The notes: generated from the letters alone by a model not told the origin. A stretch of DNA of 51,155 nucleotides from Haliea sp. (GCA_024642245.1 JAHEBM010000022.1:1-51155), one strand, 5' to 3'. Shown: positions 28,079-37,866, numbered from the stretch's first letter. Numbers and translations are program-made.

Positions 28079-30433
28079 TCAGAACAGGTCGATCTGCTTG
28101 TCGACCAGGGCGCGAAAGGATGTGCCTGCAAAGCCCAGGATGCCGTCCGCCACGGGCTCGAGCTGACGGTCCACATAGTGCTGGTAATCAAGTGGCGCCA
28201 GGGTCTTTGCCACGGGCTCAGCGCCGCCGGTGGTGATCACATACTCGACCCAGCTGCCCCGCGTGGGCACCGGCACGTTGCGCTGGGCACACAGGCGCGC
28301 CGCCTGCACATGCGGCGGCACGTTGCGCTGGTAGTCATCCAGGCGTCGTCGCAGCCGCTTGCGATACACCAGTTGCTCGTCGCGCTGGCCCGCAAGCACC
28401 TCGGCGGTCAGGCGGCGCACGTAATCCTCAAAGGGCTCCTGCATGAAAATGCGACGATACAACTCTTCCTGGAACTCCCGCGCCACCCGGGTCCAGTCGG
28501 TGCGCACATTTTCCAGCCCCTTGAACACCAGCCTGTCCCCTGCTGCACTGGCCACCACACCGGCGTAGCGCTTCTTGCTGCCCTTGTCCGAGCCTCGTAT
28601 CGTGGGCATGAGAAAGCGCTTGAAATGCGTTTCGAACTCCAGTTCCAGCACGCTCTCGAGACCAAATTCCTCGCGGATCACAGCTCGCCACCAGGCATTG
28701 AGGTCCCGCTCCAACTGGCGGCCCGCGGCCTCGGCCTGGCCGTCGTCCCGCGCCTCCTGTATCCACACGAAGACCGAATCGGTATCCCCGTAGATCACCC
28801 GGTGGCCGGCCTCCTCGATATAGTCACGGGTGCGGTTGAGTATCTGGTGGCCACGGCGGGTGATTGAACTGGCCAGCCGCGCGTCGAAGAACCGACATCC
28901 CGGCGTGCCCAGCACGCCGTAGAAGCTGTTCATGATGATCTTGATGGCCTGCGAAAGAGGCGCGTCTCCGGCGGCCTTGGCCTCGTCCCGCTGCTGCCAC
29001 AATTGCTGGATCAATTCCGGCAGGATATGCCCTTCCCGCGCGAAGCGGGCATCCAGGAAACCGGGCACCGTATCCGTTTGTGCCAGCTCGCCGCCGACAC
29101 CCAGGGCAAGCCCCAGTGGGTCGATGAAAAACGTGCGGATAATGCTCGGGTACAGGCTCTTGAAATCGAGCACCAGTACATGGTCGTAAAGCCCCGGGGT
29201 GGAGTCCAGCACAAAACCCCCCGGGCTGCCGCTGTGATCCTCGCTCGCGTTGGGGGCCACAAACCCGCGGCGGTGCAGCCTGGGCAGGTACAGGTTGTCG
29301 AAGGAGGCGACCGAGCCGCCCATGCGGTCCACGTTGAGACCCGTCATCACGCTGCGCGCCACCGCGAAGTCGATCATCGAGGTATGCTGGAAAATATCGG
29401 ATACGAGCTCACAGTCCTTCAGGTTGTAGGCCGCGAGCCGTGTTTTGTCCTGCTGGAACAGCTCGGTGATCTCCTCGCCCCTGCCACTGCCCTGCAGCAG
29501 CTTGCCCTCCCCCAGTATCTCCCTGGCAACATTGTCCAGGGAAAAACTTTCAAAACGATAGAATGCGGCGCGCAACAGTTCAATGCCATCGAGTATCACC
29601 CGTCCCGGGCACTGGGCGGTTCGCCGCTCGCCGTCGTCATCCAACTCCCGCCAGTGAACCGCCCGCCGATCCCGCCCCAGTACCAGGCGCCGGCCGAGCT
29701 GGTCGGCGAGTCGCTGCAGGTACCAGGTGTCAAAGTTCACGACGTTCCAGCCTATCAACACGTCGGGGTCGTAATCTGCAAGCCAGTCGAGAAAGGCCTG
29801 CAGTGCCGCCTCCTGGTTCGCGCAGGCCTGGACAAACGCCTGCTGGCCGCCTTCCCCCACCATGAACACCCGGCGGGTCGACTGCCCCGCCACCACCGAA
29901 TGCACCCCGATGGAGTAAAGCTGCAGGCCCTCCATGGCGGTCTCTATATCAAAGGACACCACCTTGAGCGCAGGCCGGTATTGCCCGGCCTTCACCGCGG
30001 GGTTTTCCAGCAGGAGGTGCCGGCCGAGCTGGCGGGGCACGCCCTGCAGGACGGCGGAGCCCATGACGAAGCGTTCCATCAGGAATCGGTCCGCGGGATT
30101 GATGTCCGCTTCCAGCGGCTCCAGGCCGAGGTCGCGCAGGGCGTCAGACAGGCGCCGCGCCTGGCGGTGGCCGGGGCAATAGACACCCACGACCGGCTCC
30201 AGGGCGAAACTGCGCAGGTTCACCGCTTTCAGCTCCACCCCGTCCTGGGCGTCAAGCAGGCTGCGCGCCCGCTCCAGCTGGCTTTGCGCGAGAAAAAACA
30301 CGCTGCGTTCACCCCTGACCAGGGCGCACAGGGGACCACTGTCGGTGGAGAACCAGTATTCCAGCTCTATCCCGGCCGGGGTATCGCGCCAATTGCGGGT
30401 AAGCAGAAATCCTTCGAAGGTTTGTACTGTCAA
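28079..30433 (-). CDS. polB: DNA polymerase II (family B)
   Basis: Repair and translesion polymerase with 3'-5' proofreading. The protein of about 784 residues matches E. coli Pol II throughout. The exonuclease motifs are FDIET, GWNVVNFDTWYL and YNLKDCE; the polymerase motifs are DFKSLYPSII, an SFYGVLG finger helix and YGDTDSVF. The frame has no ATG near the start. TTG at 30433, after an AGGACACCAGG, gives an N-terminus aligned with E. coli (GFLLTRNWRDTP); TTG 30460 is an alternative. I see no consensus LexA box upstream. Confidence 0.94.
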   Translation of the reverse strand: MTVQTFEGFLLTRNWRDTPAGIELEYWFSTDSGPLCALVRGERSVFFLAQSQLERARSLLDAQDGVELKAVNLRSFALEPVVGVYCPGHRQARRLSDALRDLGLEPLEADINPADRFLMERFVMGSAVLQGVPRQLGRHLLLENPAVKAGQYRPALKVVSFDIETAMEGLQLYSIGVHSVVAGQSTRRVFMVGEGGQQAFVQACANQEAALQAFLDWLADYDPDVLIGWNVVNFDTWYLQRLADQLGRRLVLGRDRRAVHWRELDDDGERRTAQCPGRVILDGIELLRAAFYRFESFSLDNVAREILGEGKLLQGSGRGEEITELFQQDKTRLAAYNLKDCELVSDIFQHTSMIDFAVARSVMTGLNVDRMGGSVASFDNLYLPRLHRRGFVAPNASEDHSGSPGGFVLDSTPGLYDHVLVLDFKSLYPSIIRTFFIDPLGLALGVGGELAQTDTVPGFLDARFAREGHILPELIQQLWQQRDEAKAAGDAPLSQAIKIIMNSFYGVLGTPGCRFFDARLASSITRRGHQILNRTRDYIEEAGHRVIYGDTDSVFVWIQEARDDGQAEAAGRQLERDLNAWWRAVIREEFGLESVLELEFETHFKRFLMPTIRGSDKGSKKRYAGVVASAAGDRLVFKGLENVRTDWTRVAREFQEELYRRIFMQEPFEDYVRRLTAEVLAGQRDEQLVYRKRLRRRLDDYQRNVPPHVQAARLCAQRNVPVPTRGSWVEYVITTGGAEPVAKTLAPLDYQHYVDRQLEPVADGILGFAGTSFRALVDKQIDLF

Positions 30434-30549
30434 ACCTGGTGTCCTGGCTAATAAAGTCAATGGGGCTGGGCTTGGGCCCCGCTGTGGCTTAAGCTATCAA
30501 CCCCCTGCGGGGATCCCGTCATCCGAAGGCGTTTTTGAAAGGTAAGCGA

Positions 30550-30897
30550 ATGGACAAGCCCTTTATCAAGCAAGATCCCTTATACCAGCTCCTGCGCAAC
30601 GAGGACATCAAGGGCTTCAACGAACAACGCGACAAGCTCGATACCAACGAGCTGAAAAGCGGCGACTACCGCGGCAGGGACCTGCGCAACATGAACGCCG
30701 GCGGCCTGGACTTCAGCAACTCCTATTTCCGCAATTCCGACCTGAGCGGCATCGATTTTCGTAATACCAATCTCGAAGGCGCCAGCCTGCTGGATGCCAA
30801 ACTGTCAGGTACCTATTTCCCGGAAGCGCTCAGCGCCGCCGAGATCCGCCTGTCCCTGGATACCGGCACCCGCCTGCGCTACAACAACAAGGGCTAG
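30550..30897 (+). CDS. Small pentapeptide-repeat protein
   Basis: The 115-residue cytoplasmic protein has a helical N-terminus (about 1-40) and roughly eight pentapeptide repeats of the A(D/N)Lxx kind (DYRGRDLRNMNAGGLDFSN and on, about 42-95), predicted to form a short right-handed beta-helix. Function unknown; members range from gyrase mimics to scaffolds, and this one is too short for a classic gyrase mimic. AAAGGTAAGCGA precedes the ATG at 30550. Its stop overlaps the convergent DUF2333 stop by 4 bases. Confidence 0.82.
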   Translation: MDKPFIKQDPLYQLLRNEDIKGFNEQRDKLDTNELKSGDYRGRDLRNMNAGGLDFSNSYFRNSDLSGIDFRNTNLEGASLLDAKLSGTYFPEALSAAEIRLSLDTGTRLRYNNKG

Positions 30898-31940
30898 CCC
30901 TGCGAGAGCAGATCGCGCAGGTCGATAATGGCCGCATTGGCACGGCTGATGTAAGACGCCATGACCAGCGAGTGGTTGGCCAACAGTCCGAAACCGCTGC
31001 CGTTGAGAATCATCGGGCTCCACACCGTCTCCTGGGTACCCTCCAGCTCCCGGATAATCTGCTGCAGGCTTACCCGCGCGTTTTTCTTGCGCAGCACCTC
31101 GGCAAAATCGATTTCCGCCGCCTCGAGAAACTGGATCAGCGCCCAGGCCGTACCCCGGGCCTCGTAAAACACGTCGTCGATTTCCAGCCAGGGGGTCGTG
31201 ACATCCAGCTCCTGGGGCGCGCTGGTAGACTGGCTGGCATTTTCTTCCCCCGCCAGGTCGGTATTGATCCGCCGCTTGCCAACGCTGGCGCTGAGCCGCT
31301 GGGACAGGCTGCCCAGACGGGTGTTGACCGTGGTCAGCCAGATCCGCAGGTTATCCGCGCGGGCATAAAACTGGGCATCCGCAGACTGCTGGTCGGACAG
31401 GCGGTTAAAATACTGGCGCACATACTTGAGTCCGTCCCGGTACTCGGACTCCGAGGCGGGCAGCGCCCAGCTGTCGGAATCGAAATTGAAGCGGGGCTCC
31501 GCCATGACCAGGTCGACATCCTCTGTGGACTGGGACTGCGAACGGCTGAAATTCTCCCGCAGGGCCCGCGCCAGGTCCCGGGACTGGATCAGCACGCCAT
31601 ATTCCCAGTTGGGCATATTGTCCACCCATACCCCCGGCGGAAACAGGTCATTGTGCGTGTAGCCACCGGGCTTGGTCAGCAGGGTATCCATTACGCCCAT
31701 CAGGGCCGCGGTGGTGAGGGAACCGGTGACGACCTCGCCGCCGCCCTCGGCGGCATAGGCCGCCGCCCGTTCCCGCACATCAAAAGGTGCCGGGGCAAGA
31801 CTCCAGTACAGCCCCACCAGCACACACACCAGCAGGTAAATACCCAGCGCGGTTAATACCAGGCTGAACAGGCGCCCGCCTGGCAGGAGATCGTCCAGTT
31901 TTTCGCGCCAGTCCCGGCGCATGGAATTCATGTCATTCAT
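30894..31940 (-). CDS. DUF2333 family membrane-anchored protein
   Basis: Unknown function. The 348-residue protein has a short cytoplasmic tail, one TM helix at about 26-47 and a large periplasmic domain. Segments such as GGYTHNDLFPPGVWVDNMPN and the helical C-terminus ending SRANAAIIDLRDLL fit DUF2333 as I know it. It is 12 bases downstream of the copper-chaperone gene on the same strand and probably co-transcribed with it. Confidence 0.85.
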   Translation of the reverse strand: MNDMNSMRRDWREKLDDLLPGGRLFSLVLTALGIYLLVCVLVGLYWSLAPAPFDVRERAAAYAAEGGGEVVTGSLTTAALMGVMDTLLTKPGGYTHNDLFPPGVWVDNMPNWEYGVLIQSRDLARALRENFSRSQSQSTEDVDLVMAEPRFNFDSDSWALPASESEYRDGLKYVRQYFNRLSDQQSADAQFYARADNLRIWLTTVNTRLGSLSQRLSASVGKRRINTDLAGEENASQSTSAPQELDVTTPWLEIDDVFYEARGTAWALIQFLEAAEIDFAEVLRKKNARVSLQQIIRELEGTQETVWSPMILNGSGFGLLANHSLVMASYISRANAAIIDLRDLLSQG

Positions 31941-31952
31941 GGCAATAACCCG

Positions 31953-32417
31953 TCAATGCTGATGATGTTCATGTGATTGCTCGTCGCCGGCGCTCTTGCG
32001 CACGTCGGCCGTGGTGCAGACCTGCTGGCCATCGGCCAGCTGCAGGCAGAGCTGGACTGTATCCCCGGGAGCCGGCACCTGCTTCAGTTCCAGCAACATC
32101 AGGTGAGCGCCCCCGGGAGCAAACGCCATCGCCTGCCCCGGCGCAATTTGCACATCGGTCAGCCGCTGCATGCGCTGGTAGCCCTCAACCTCCACCGTGG
32201 TGTGCATCTCCACGGTTCCGGCAATCGAGGCACTACCGCCGACAATCTCCACCGCCGCGTCGCCGGTATTGGTCACCAGCACATAAGCCGCGGTGTTCGG
32301 CTGCCCGGGTGGCAGCGCCCGCACCCAGGCACCAGTCAGTTGCACCGGGGCAGGCCCGGCGGCCAGCGCCTGTGACGCGATGGCGCAAAACAGCAGCGCG
32401 CTAGTCAATTTTCTCAC
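31953..32417 (-). CDS. Periplasmic copper chaperone PCu(A)C
   Basis: Binds Cu(I) in the periplasm and helps build the CuA or CuB site of cytochrome oxidases. The 154-residue protein has a signal peptide (about 1-20, ending ALA) and the ligand set H/M: EMHTTVEVEGYQRMQRL and then APGGAHLML. The His-rich C-terminus HEHHQH may add metal binding. The GTG start at 32417 is preceded by GGAG. It is divergent from dsbD, which supplies reducing power in the same compartment. Confidence 0.92.
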   Translation of the reverse strand: MRKLTSALLFCAIASQALAAGPAPVQLTGAWVRALPPGQPNTAAYVLVTNTGDAAVEIVGGSASIAGTVEMHTTVEVEGYQRMQRLTDVQIAPGQAMAFAPGGAHLMLLELKQVPAPGDTVQLCLQLADGQQVCTTADVRKSAGDEQSHEHHQH

Positions 32418-32567
32418 TATATTGCTCCGATCCGGAACCTGCCGCCCCCTCTGGGCGTCCTATAACTATACCACCGTCAGGCCATGACGTGCCGATGGAT
32501 TGGGGACACGGCGGGAGGCTGTTACAATCCCGCGCCTTTGCGGTTGCATATTCGACGAGGAACGCTG

Positions 32568-34319
32568 ATGCGGGCACTGCTTGCAAGCTTGTTGTTACTG
32601 GGCTCGGGCCTTCTCCAGGCCCAGCTTGGTACGTTGGCAGAGCCGTCGCCTTTTGGCGCGGCGACCCCGACCGTGCAGTTCCTGCCGGTGGAAGAAGCCT
32701 ACCAGGTAGAGGTCGAGATCACGGATGACCAGCACCTGCGGATCTACTGGGTGATTGCCGACACCTATTACCTCTACCGGCACCGGTTCACCTTCAGCCT
32801 GAGCGATGCCCAGGGCGACGTACCGCTGGAGGTTGCCCTACCGGCAGGCCTGCAGCGAGAGGACGAGTACTTCGGCCAGGTGGAAGTGTACTACGACCAG
32901 GCGGACATCCTGCTGACCCCCGGGCGGGCAGCGGGTGTGGCCACCCTGGCACTGGGCTCCCAGGGCTGCGCCGATGCCGGCCTGTGCTATCCCCCACAGA
33001 CCCAGTATTTCCAGATCGATTTCGCCAGCGGCAGCGTCAGCGCCACTGGCGCCCCTGACCGTGCTGCATCCGCCGCGGCCCCGGTCGGTGCAAGCGCGGG
33101 CGGTGCCACCCTGCTGTATATGCTCCTGCTCGCTTTCGTCGGCGGCTCCATCCTCAACCTGATGCCCTGCGTATTCCCCATCCTGTCGCTGAAAGTCCTG
33201 AGTTTTGCCCGCAGCTCCGCACACGACCGGCACCTGCACAGCTGGGTTTATTGCGCCGGGGTGGTGGCCAGCTTCGTGCTGGTCGCCGGCGCCCTCATCG
33301 CCCTGCAGCAGGCTGGCCAGGCCATTGGCTGGGGCTTCCAGCTGCAGTCACCGGGTTTTGTCATTGCCCTGGCCTACCTCTTCGTCGCGATGGGCCTGTC
33401 CCTGTCGGGGCTGGTGGAGTTTGGTGGCAACCTGATGAATACCGGCAGCGGACTCGCCGACCGGGGCGGGCTCACCGGCAGTTTTTTCACCGGGGTACTG
33501 GCCGTGATCGTCGCCAGCCCCTGTACTGCTCCCTTTATGGGAACAGCACTGGGTTTCGCCATCAGCCAACCACCCTATGTGGCCCTGCTGGTGTTCGCCG
33601 CCCTCGGCGCGGGTATGGCGGCACCCCTGTTAATGCTGGGTTACAGTGGACTGGCACGCCGGGTCATGCCGAAACCGGGCGCGTGGATGGAAACCCTCAA
33701 GCAGCTGCTCGCCTTCCCCCTGTACGCCACGGCCATCTGGCTGCTGTGGGTCGCCGGCAGGCAAACCGGGGTGAATACCATGACTGCCGCGCTCACCGGC
33801 GCGCTGATGCTGGCCCTGGGCCTTTGGCTGTGGCGCTACCGGCGCTGGGGCAGGGTCGCAGCCATCGCCTGCGTACTGGCCGCGGTCAGCCTCGGCTCCT
33901 GGCGCGCACTGGACGAAACCGGCACCGGGGCCGGCGGGCTCACCGCGGGCAAGGTTCCCTGGTCTGAGCAGGAGCTGGCGAAGCTGCGCGCCGCCGGTAC
34001 GCCTGTGTTCGTCGATGTCACTGCGGACTGGTGTATCACCTGCCTTGCCAATGAATCCACGGTATTGCAGACGCAGGAGGTGACGGAAGCCTTCGCCAGG
34101 CAAGGCGTGGTATACATGGTGGCCGACTGGACCAATTACGATGCCGATATCGCGGCGTTTCTGCGCCGGCACGGGCGCAACGGCATCCCGCTCTACCTCA
34201 TGTACCCGGGCGACCCAAGCCGGGAACCGCTGCTGTTACCGCAGCTGCTGACCCGTAACACGGTGCTGGATGCCCTCAGCGCAATTTCTCCCCAGAAACC
34301 CGGAATAACCGCCAAGTAA
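32568..34319 (+). CDS. dsbD: Protein-disulfide reductase DsbD
   Basis: Transfers electrons from cytoplasmic thioredoxin to periplasmic thiol proteins. The 583-residue protein has a signal peptide, an N-terminal immunoglobulin-like domain with redox Cys134 and Cys140 (QGCADAGLCYPP), eight TM helices with Cys201 (MPCVFP) and Cys319 (ASPCTAP), and a C-terminal thioredoxin domain with WCITC (489/492). All six redox cysteines are present. GAGGAACGCTG precedes the ATG at 32568; the upstream frame extension is not native. It is divergent from the PCu(A)C gene. Confidence 0.96.
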   Translation: MRALLASLLLLGSGLLQAQLGTLAEPSPFGAATPTVQFLPVEEAYQVEVEITDDQHLRIYWVIADTYYLYRHRFTFSLSDAQGDVPLEVALPAGLQREDEYFGQVEVYYDQADILLTPGRAAGVATLALGSQGCADAGLCYPPQTQYFQIDFASGSVSATGAPDRAASAAAPVGASAGGATLLYMLLLAFVGGSILNLMPCVFPILSLKVLSFARSSAHDRHLHSWVYCAGVVASFVLVAGALIALQQAGQAIGWGFQLQSPGFVIALAYLFVAMGLSLSGLVEFGGNLMNTGSGLADRGGLTGSFFTGVLAVIVASPCTAPFMGTALGFAISQPPYVALLVFAALGAGMAAPLLMLGYSGLARRVMPKPGAWMETLKQLLAFPLYATAIWLLWVAGRQTGVNTMTAALTGALMLALGLWLWRYRRWGRVAAIACVLAAVSLGSWRALDETGTGAGGLTAGKVPWSEQELAKLRAAGTPVFVDVTADWCITCLANESTVLQTQEVTEAFARQGVVYMVADWTNYDADIAAFLRRHGRNGIPLYLMYPGDPSREPLLLPQLLTRNTVLDALSAISPQKPGITAK

Positions 34320-34326
34320 TCGGGAG

Positions 34327-34344
34327 TTGGCTACAATTAGCCAA
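34327..34344. repeat. Perfect inverted repeat after dsbD
   Basis: TTGGCTA-CAAT-TAGCCAA has 7-bp arms and a 4-base loop, starting 8 bases after the dsbD stop. There is no T-run, so it is either a weak terminator or an operator. The 219-base gap up to aroQ is notably AT-rich around 34385-34480, where TATAGT (34426-34431) and TATAAG (34457-34462) are possible -10 elements for aroQ-accBC, with poor -35 partners. Confidence 0.4.
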
Positions 34345-34538
34345 ATATCGTGTCTCGTGACAGCACGCGCCCAAAATGTAAGCCATGAACACTTATAGAC
34401 GCAAAAATCCAGCTATCTCCTTCAATATAGTCGCTAAATGCCGGTAAAATTGGCTGTATAAGTAATTTACATGGACAGCGCCATAAATTTCATCCACACT
34501 TGCCCGAAATTGCGCCCAACAGTGGAACCGACTGCGCC

Positions 34539-34982
34539 ATGGCGACTATTCTGGTATTGCACGGCCCCAACCTGAACCTGCTCGGCAAACGCGAGCCGGG
34601 CATCTACGGCAGCACCACCCTGGCCGATATCAACCTCGGCCTCGAGCGGGTGGCCCGGGAGCGCGGTCACCACCTGCTGCACATGCAAAGCAACGCCGAG
34701 TACGAGCTCGTTGAACGCGTGCAGGACGCCCGCCAGGAAGGCGTCAATTTCATCCTGATCAACCCCGCGGCCTTCACCCACACCAGCGTGGCACTGCGGG
34801 ACGCACTGGCCGCGGTCGATATCCCCTTTATCGAGGTACACCTGTCGAATATCCATGCCCGGGAGGAGTTCCGCCGGGTTTCCTACTTTTCTGACCTGGC
34901 CCGGGGCGTGATCTGCGGACTGGGAGGGCAGGGCTATGAACTGGGGCTGCTGGCAGCCCTGCAGCAGCTGGAACAACCATAA
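34539..34982 (+). CDS. aroQ: Type II 3-dehydroquinate dehydratase
   Basis: Dehydrates 3-dehydroquinate in the shikimate pathway; forms a dodecamer. The 147-residue protein has the N-terminal block [18 protein letters not shown] with catalytic Tyr23 and [11 protein letters not shown] with catalytic His101. The ATG at 34539 gives the canonical start; an in-frame GTG/TTG extension up to 34500 is not conserved in the family. accB follows 23 bases later, the usual gammaproteobacterial aroQ-accB-accC order. Confidence 0.96.
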   Translation: MATILVLHGPNLNLLGKREPGIYGSTTLADINLGLERVARERGHHLLHMQSNAEYELVERVQDARQEGVNFILINPAAFTHTSVALRDALAAVDIPFIEVHLSNIHAREEFRRVSYFSDLARGVICGLGGQGYELGLLAALQQLEQP

Positions 34983-35005
34983 ACACACCATCGAGAGACT
35001 GACTT

Positions 35006-35476
35006 ATGGACATTCGCAAAGTAAAAAAACTGATCGAGCTGCTTGAAGAGTCCAACATTGACGAGATAGAAATCAAGGAGGGCGAGGAGTCGGTGCGCAT
35101 CAGCCGCAACGGCGCGCAGGCCGCAGCGGCGCCCCAGTACGCCCCACAATATGCACCCCAGTACGCCCCGCCGCCGCCACAGGCCCCTGCGGCCGCTCCC
35201 GCGACGGCGGCAGCACCAGCAGCGCCGGCCGCGGCCCCGGAAGGGCACAGCGTGCGCTCACCCATGGTCGGCACCTTCTACCGCTCACCCTCACCCAGCT
35301 CCCCCTCGTTTGTCGAGGTGGGACAGGCCGTCAAGGCCGGCGACATCATCTGTATTGTCGAGGCCATGAAAATGATGAACCAGATAGAGGCCGACAAGTC
35401 CGGCACTATAGGGGCGATCCTGGTGGAAAACGGCGAGCCGGTAGAATTTGACCAGCCCCTGTTCTCCATCGTCTAG
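35006..35476 (+). CDS. accB: Acetyl-CoA carboxylase biotin carboxyl carrier protein
   Basis: Carries biotin between the carboxylase and transferase of acetyl-CoA carboxylase, first step of fatty-acid synthesis. The 156-residue protein has an N-terminal helix pair, an Ala/Pro linker (about 37-78) beginning with three QYAP repeats, and the biotinyl domain (about 82-156) with the modified lysine (K122) in EAMKMMN. The linker length fits the family. accC follows 37 bases later. Confidence 0.97.
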   Translation: MDIRKVKKLIELLEESNIDEIEIKEGEESVRISRNGAQAAAAPQYAPQYAPQYAPPPPQAPAAAPATAAAPAAPAAAPEGHSVRSPMVGTFYRSPSPSSPSFVEVGQAVKAGDIICIVEAMKMMNQIEADKSGTIGAILVENGEPVEFDQPLFSIV

Positions 35477-35513
35477 CAAGCCACCCGCCCAGAGTTCACC
35501 AGAGGAAAACACC

Positions 35514-36860
35514 ATGGCCATCCTTGAAAAGGTGCTCATCGCCAATCGCGGGGAGATTGCCCTGCGCATCCTGCGCGCCTGCAAAGAGCTGGGCATCAAG
35601 ACTATCGCCGTCCATTCCAAGGCGGATACGGAACTGATGCACGTTCGCCTGGCCGACGAGTCGGTCTGTATCGGCCCCGCCCCCTCCAAGGACAGCTACC
35701 TCAATGTACCGGCCATCATCAGTGCCGCCGAGGTCACCAATGCGACTGCGATCCACCCGGGCTACGGCTTTCTCGCGGAAAACGCCGATTTCGCCGACCA
35801 GGTAGAAAAAAGCGGCTTTATTTTTATCGGCCCCACCGCCGACACCATCCGCCTGATGGGCGACAAGGTATCTGCCATCCAGGCGATGAAGGCGGCCGGC
35901 GTACCCACGGTGCCGGGTTCCGACGGGCCACTCACCGAGGACACCGAGCGCACCCTGGAGATTGCCCGCGAGATCGGTTACCCGGTAATCGTCAAGGCGG
36001 CCGCCGGTGGTGGCGGTCGTGGCATGCGGGTGGTACACAACGAGGCGGCGCTGCTCAACTCGGTGCAGATCACCCAGTCCGAGGCGGCCGCGGCCTTCGG
36101 GTCCGACGTGGTGTACCTGGAAAAATTCCTGCAGAAGCCCCGTCACGTGGAGATCCAGGTACTGGCCGACGGCCAGGGCAACGCCGTGCACCTGGGTGAC
36201 CGGGACTGCTCCCTCCAGCGGCGCCACCAGAAAGTACTGGAAGAGGCGCCGGCGCCGGGCATCCCCGAGGATATCCGGGCTGCCGTGGCGGAGTCCTGCG
36301 TCAACGCCTGTATCGAAATCGGCTACCGTGGCGCCGGTACGTTCGAATTCCTGTACGAGGACGGCGGCTTCTACTTTATCGAAATGAATACCCGGGTACA
36401 GGTTGAGCACCCGGTAACGGAGATGATCACCGGTATCGATATCGTCAAGGAGCAACTGCGCATTGCCAGCGGCCTGCCCCTGTCCTTCGCCCAGCAGGAT
36501 ATCCGGTTTTTCGGCCATGCCTTCGAGTGCCGTATCAATGCCGAGGACCCCAAGACCTTCCTGCCCTCGCCCGGCAAGGTCACCACTTTTCACCCGCCCG
36601 GCGGCCCCGGGATCCGGGTGGACTCGCACCTGTACGACGGCTACACGGTACCGCCCTACTACGACTCCCTGATCGGCAAGATCATCAGCTTCGGCGAGAA
36701 CCGCCAGGTGGCCCTGGCCAGGATGCGGCAGGCGCTGGAGGAAATGGTGGTGGAGGGCATTCGCACCAATACCGCGCTGCACCGGGAGCTGGTGCGGGAC
36801 CGCGCATTCCAGTCCGGCGGGGTCAGCATCCACTATCTCGAAAGCAAGCTCGAAGACTGA
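35514..36860 (+). CDS. accC: Acetyl-CoA carboxylase biotin carboxylase subunit
   Basis: ATP-grasp enzyme that carboxylates biotin on AccB. The 448-residue protein opens with [20 protein letters not shown] and contains the glycine-rich loop [13 protein letters not shown], the catalytic [16 protein letters not shown] segment (here [12 protein letters not shown]) and [29 protein letters not shown] precedes the ATG at 35514. The chain is complete, and prmA follows 75 bases later. Confidence 0.98.
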   Translation: MAILEKVLIANRGEIALRILRACKELGIKTIAVHSKADTELMHVRLADESVCIGPAPSKDSYLNVPAIISAAEVTNATAIHPGYGFLAENADFADQVEKSGFIFIGPTADTIRLMGDKVSAIQAMKAAGVPTVPGSDGPLTEDTERTLEIAREIGYPVIVKAAAGGGGRGMRVVHNEAALLNSVQITQSEAAAAFGSDVVYLEKFLQKPRHVEIQVLADGQGNAVHLGDRDCSLQRRHQKVLEEAPAPGIPEDIRAAVAESCVNACIEIGYRGAGTFEFLYEDGGFYFIEMNTRVQVEHPVTEMITGIDIVKEQLRIASGLPLSFAQQDIRFFGHAFECRINAEDPKTFLPSPGKVTTFHPPGGPGIRVDSHLYDGYTVPPYYDSLIGKIISFGENRQVALARMRQALEEMVVEGIRTNTALHRELVRDRAFQSGGVSIHYLESKLED

Positions 36861-36935
36861 CGCTTCTTCCCGCGGCCGGACAATGCCTTTCATTACCAGC
36901 CCTGAACAGGCGCGCTTGCACCAGGCGGGTGACCA

Positions 36936-37826
36936 GTGACCTGGCTGCAATTGCGTCTCGATACCCGGCCCGAGCAGGTCGCGGCCCTGGAAGACCTTAT
37001 GCTCGCCACCGGCGCGGTGGCGGTCACCATGGAAGACAACGCCGACCAGCCGGTACTGGAGCCCGGCGTGGGTGAAACCCCCCTGTGGGGCCAGACCCGG
37101 CTGACCGGCCTGTACCCCGCGGACACGGCCATGGCCACCGTACTGGCGGCCTTTCCTGAGAAAATGCTCCGGCATGCCAACCAGCGCGTGGAAATTCTCG
37201 AGGACAAGGACTGGGAGCGGGAGTGGATGCAGCACTACCGGCCCATGCCCTTTGGCCGGCGCCTGTGGGTCTGCCCGAGCTGGCTGGAGCCGCCGGACCC
37301 CGACGCGGTCAACCTCCTGCTGGACCCGGGCCTGGCCTTCGGTACCGGCACCCACCCCACCACCGCCCTGTGCCTGGCCGAGCTGGACAGCATGGACCTG
37401 GCGGGACTGCGCGTGGTCGATTACGGCTGCGGCTCCGGCATCCTGGCGGTGGCTGCGCTGAAACTCGGCGCCAGCGCCGCCCTCGGGGTGGACAACGACC
37501 CCCAGGCGCTGGTGGCCACCCGCGATAACGCCGGCCGCAACGGTATCCCCGCGCAGGCCCTTGCAGTCGCACTGCCCGGCGCCTTCGACCGACAGGCCTG
37601 GTCACAACAGGCCCAGGTGGTGATCGCCAATATCCTGGCGGGCCCCCTGGTGGAGCTCGCCGATACCCTGCTCGACTTCCTCAGGCCGGGCGGCGAGCTG
37701 CTGCTGTCGGGCTTGCTCGAAAGCCAGGCTGCCCATCTGTGTGCCCACTACCAACAGCGCCTGCCGCTGCAGCTTGCCAGTGAAAAAGACGGCTGGGTGT
37801 GCCTGCGGGGAAGACTGCCGGGATAG
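36936..37826 (+). CDS. prmA: Ribosomal protein L11 methyltransferase
   Basis: Methylates L11 using S-adenosylmethionine. The 296-residue protein starts at GTG 36936 (MTWLQLRLDT). It has the N-terminal L11-recognition domain, the DPGLAFGTGTHPTT linker, the SAM motif VVDYGCGSGILAVAALKLGA and the IANILAGPLVEL catalytic segment. It follows accC and is succeeded by a likely intrinsic terminator. Confidence 0.96.
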   Translation: MTWLQLRLDTRPEQVAALEDLMLATGAVAVTMEDNADQPVLEPGVGETPLWGQTRLTGLYPADTAMATVLAAFPEKMLRHANQRVEILEDKDWEREWMQHYRPMPFGRRLWVCPSWLEPPDPDAVNLLLDPGLAFGTGTHPTTALCLAELDSMDLAGLRVVDYGCGSGILAVAALKLGASAALGVDNDPQALVATRDNAGRNGIPAQALAVALPGAFDRQAWSQQAQVVIANILAGPLVELADTLLDFLRPGGELLLSGLLESQAAHLCAHYQQRLPLQLASEKDGWVCLRGRLPG

Positions 37827-37837
37827 TTATCGCAAGC

Positions 37838-37866
37838 GCGCCCGGGCACCGGGTTGGCGGTTTTTT
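37838..37866 (+). terminator. Intrinsic terminator after prmA
   Basis: Starting 11 bases after the prmA stop, CCCGG-GCA-CCGGG forms a compact stem, extended outward by CGC/GCG pairing across a mismatch. It is followed directly by a run of six T (37861-37866). This is the clearest Rho-independent terminator in the window and would end the aroQ-accBC-prmA transcript before dusB-fis. Confidence 0.75.

Noticed and set aside
30495..30520. CCCC-CTGC-GGGG hairpin upstream of the pentapeptide gene as a regulatory element
   Set aside because: The stem is short and occurs by chance in GC-rich DNA; there is no associated promoter or T-run that I can point to.
28079..30549. SOS (LexA) control of polB
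   Set aside because: E. coli polB is SOS-induced, so I looked for CTG-N10-CAG upstream of the start. No convincing site is present between polB and the pentapeptide gene; only a short GCTTAAGC palindrome (30487-30494) is seen.
35496..37355. Long open frame of 619 codons on the minus strand across accC and prmA
   Set aside because: It lies opposite two unmistakable genes, has no family resemblance and arises from GC-rich codon use. The same applies to other long antisense frames, for example 6028-7452, 19655-20749, 22139-23359 and 29003-30451.
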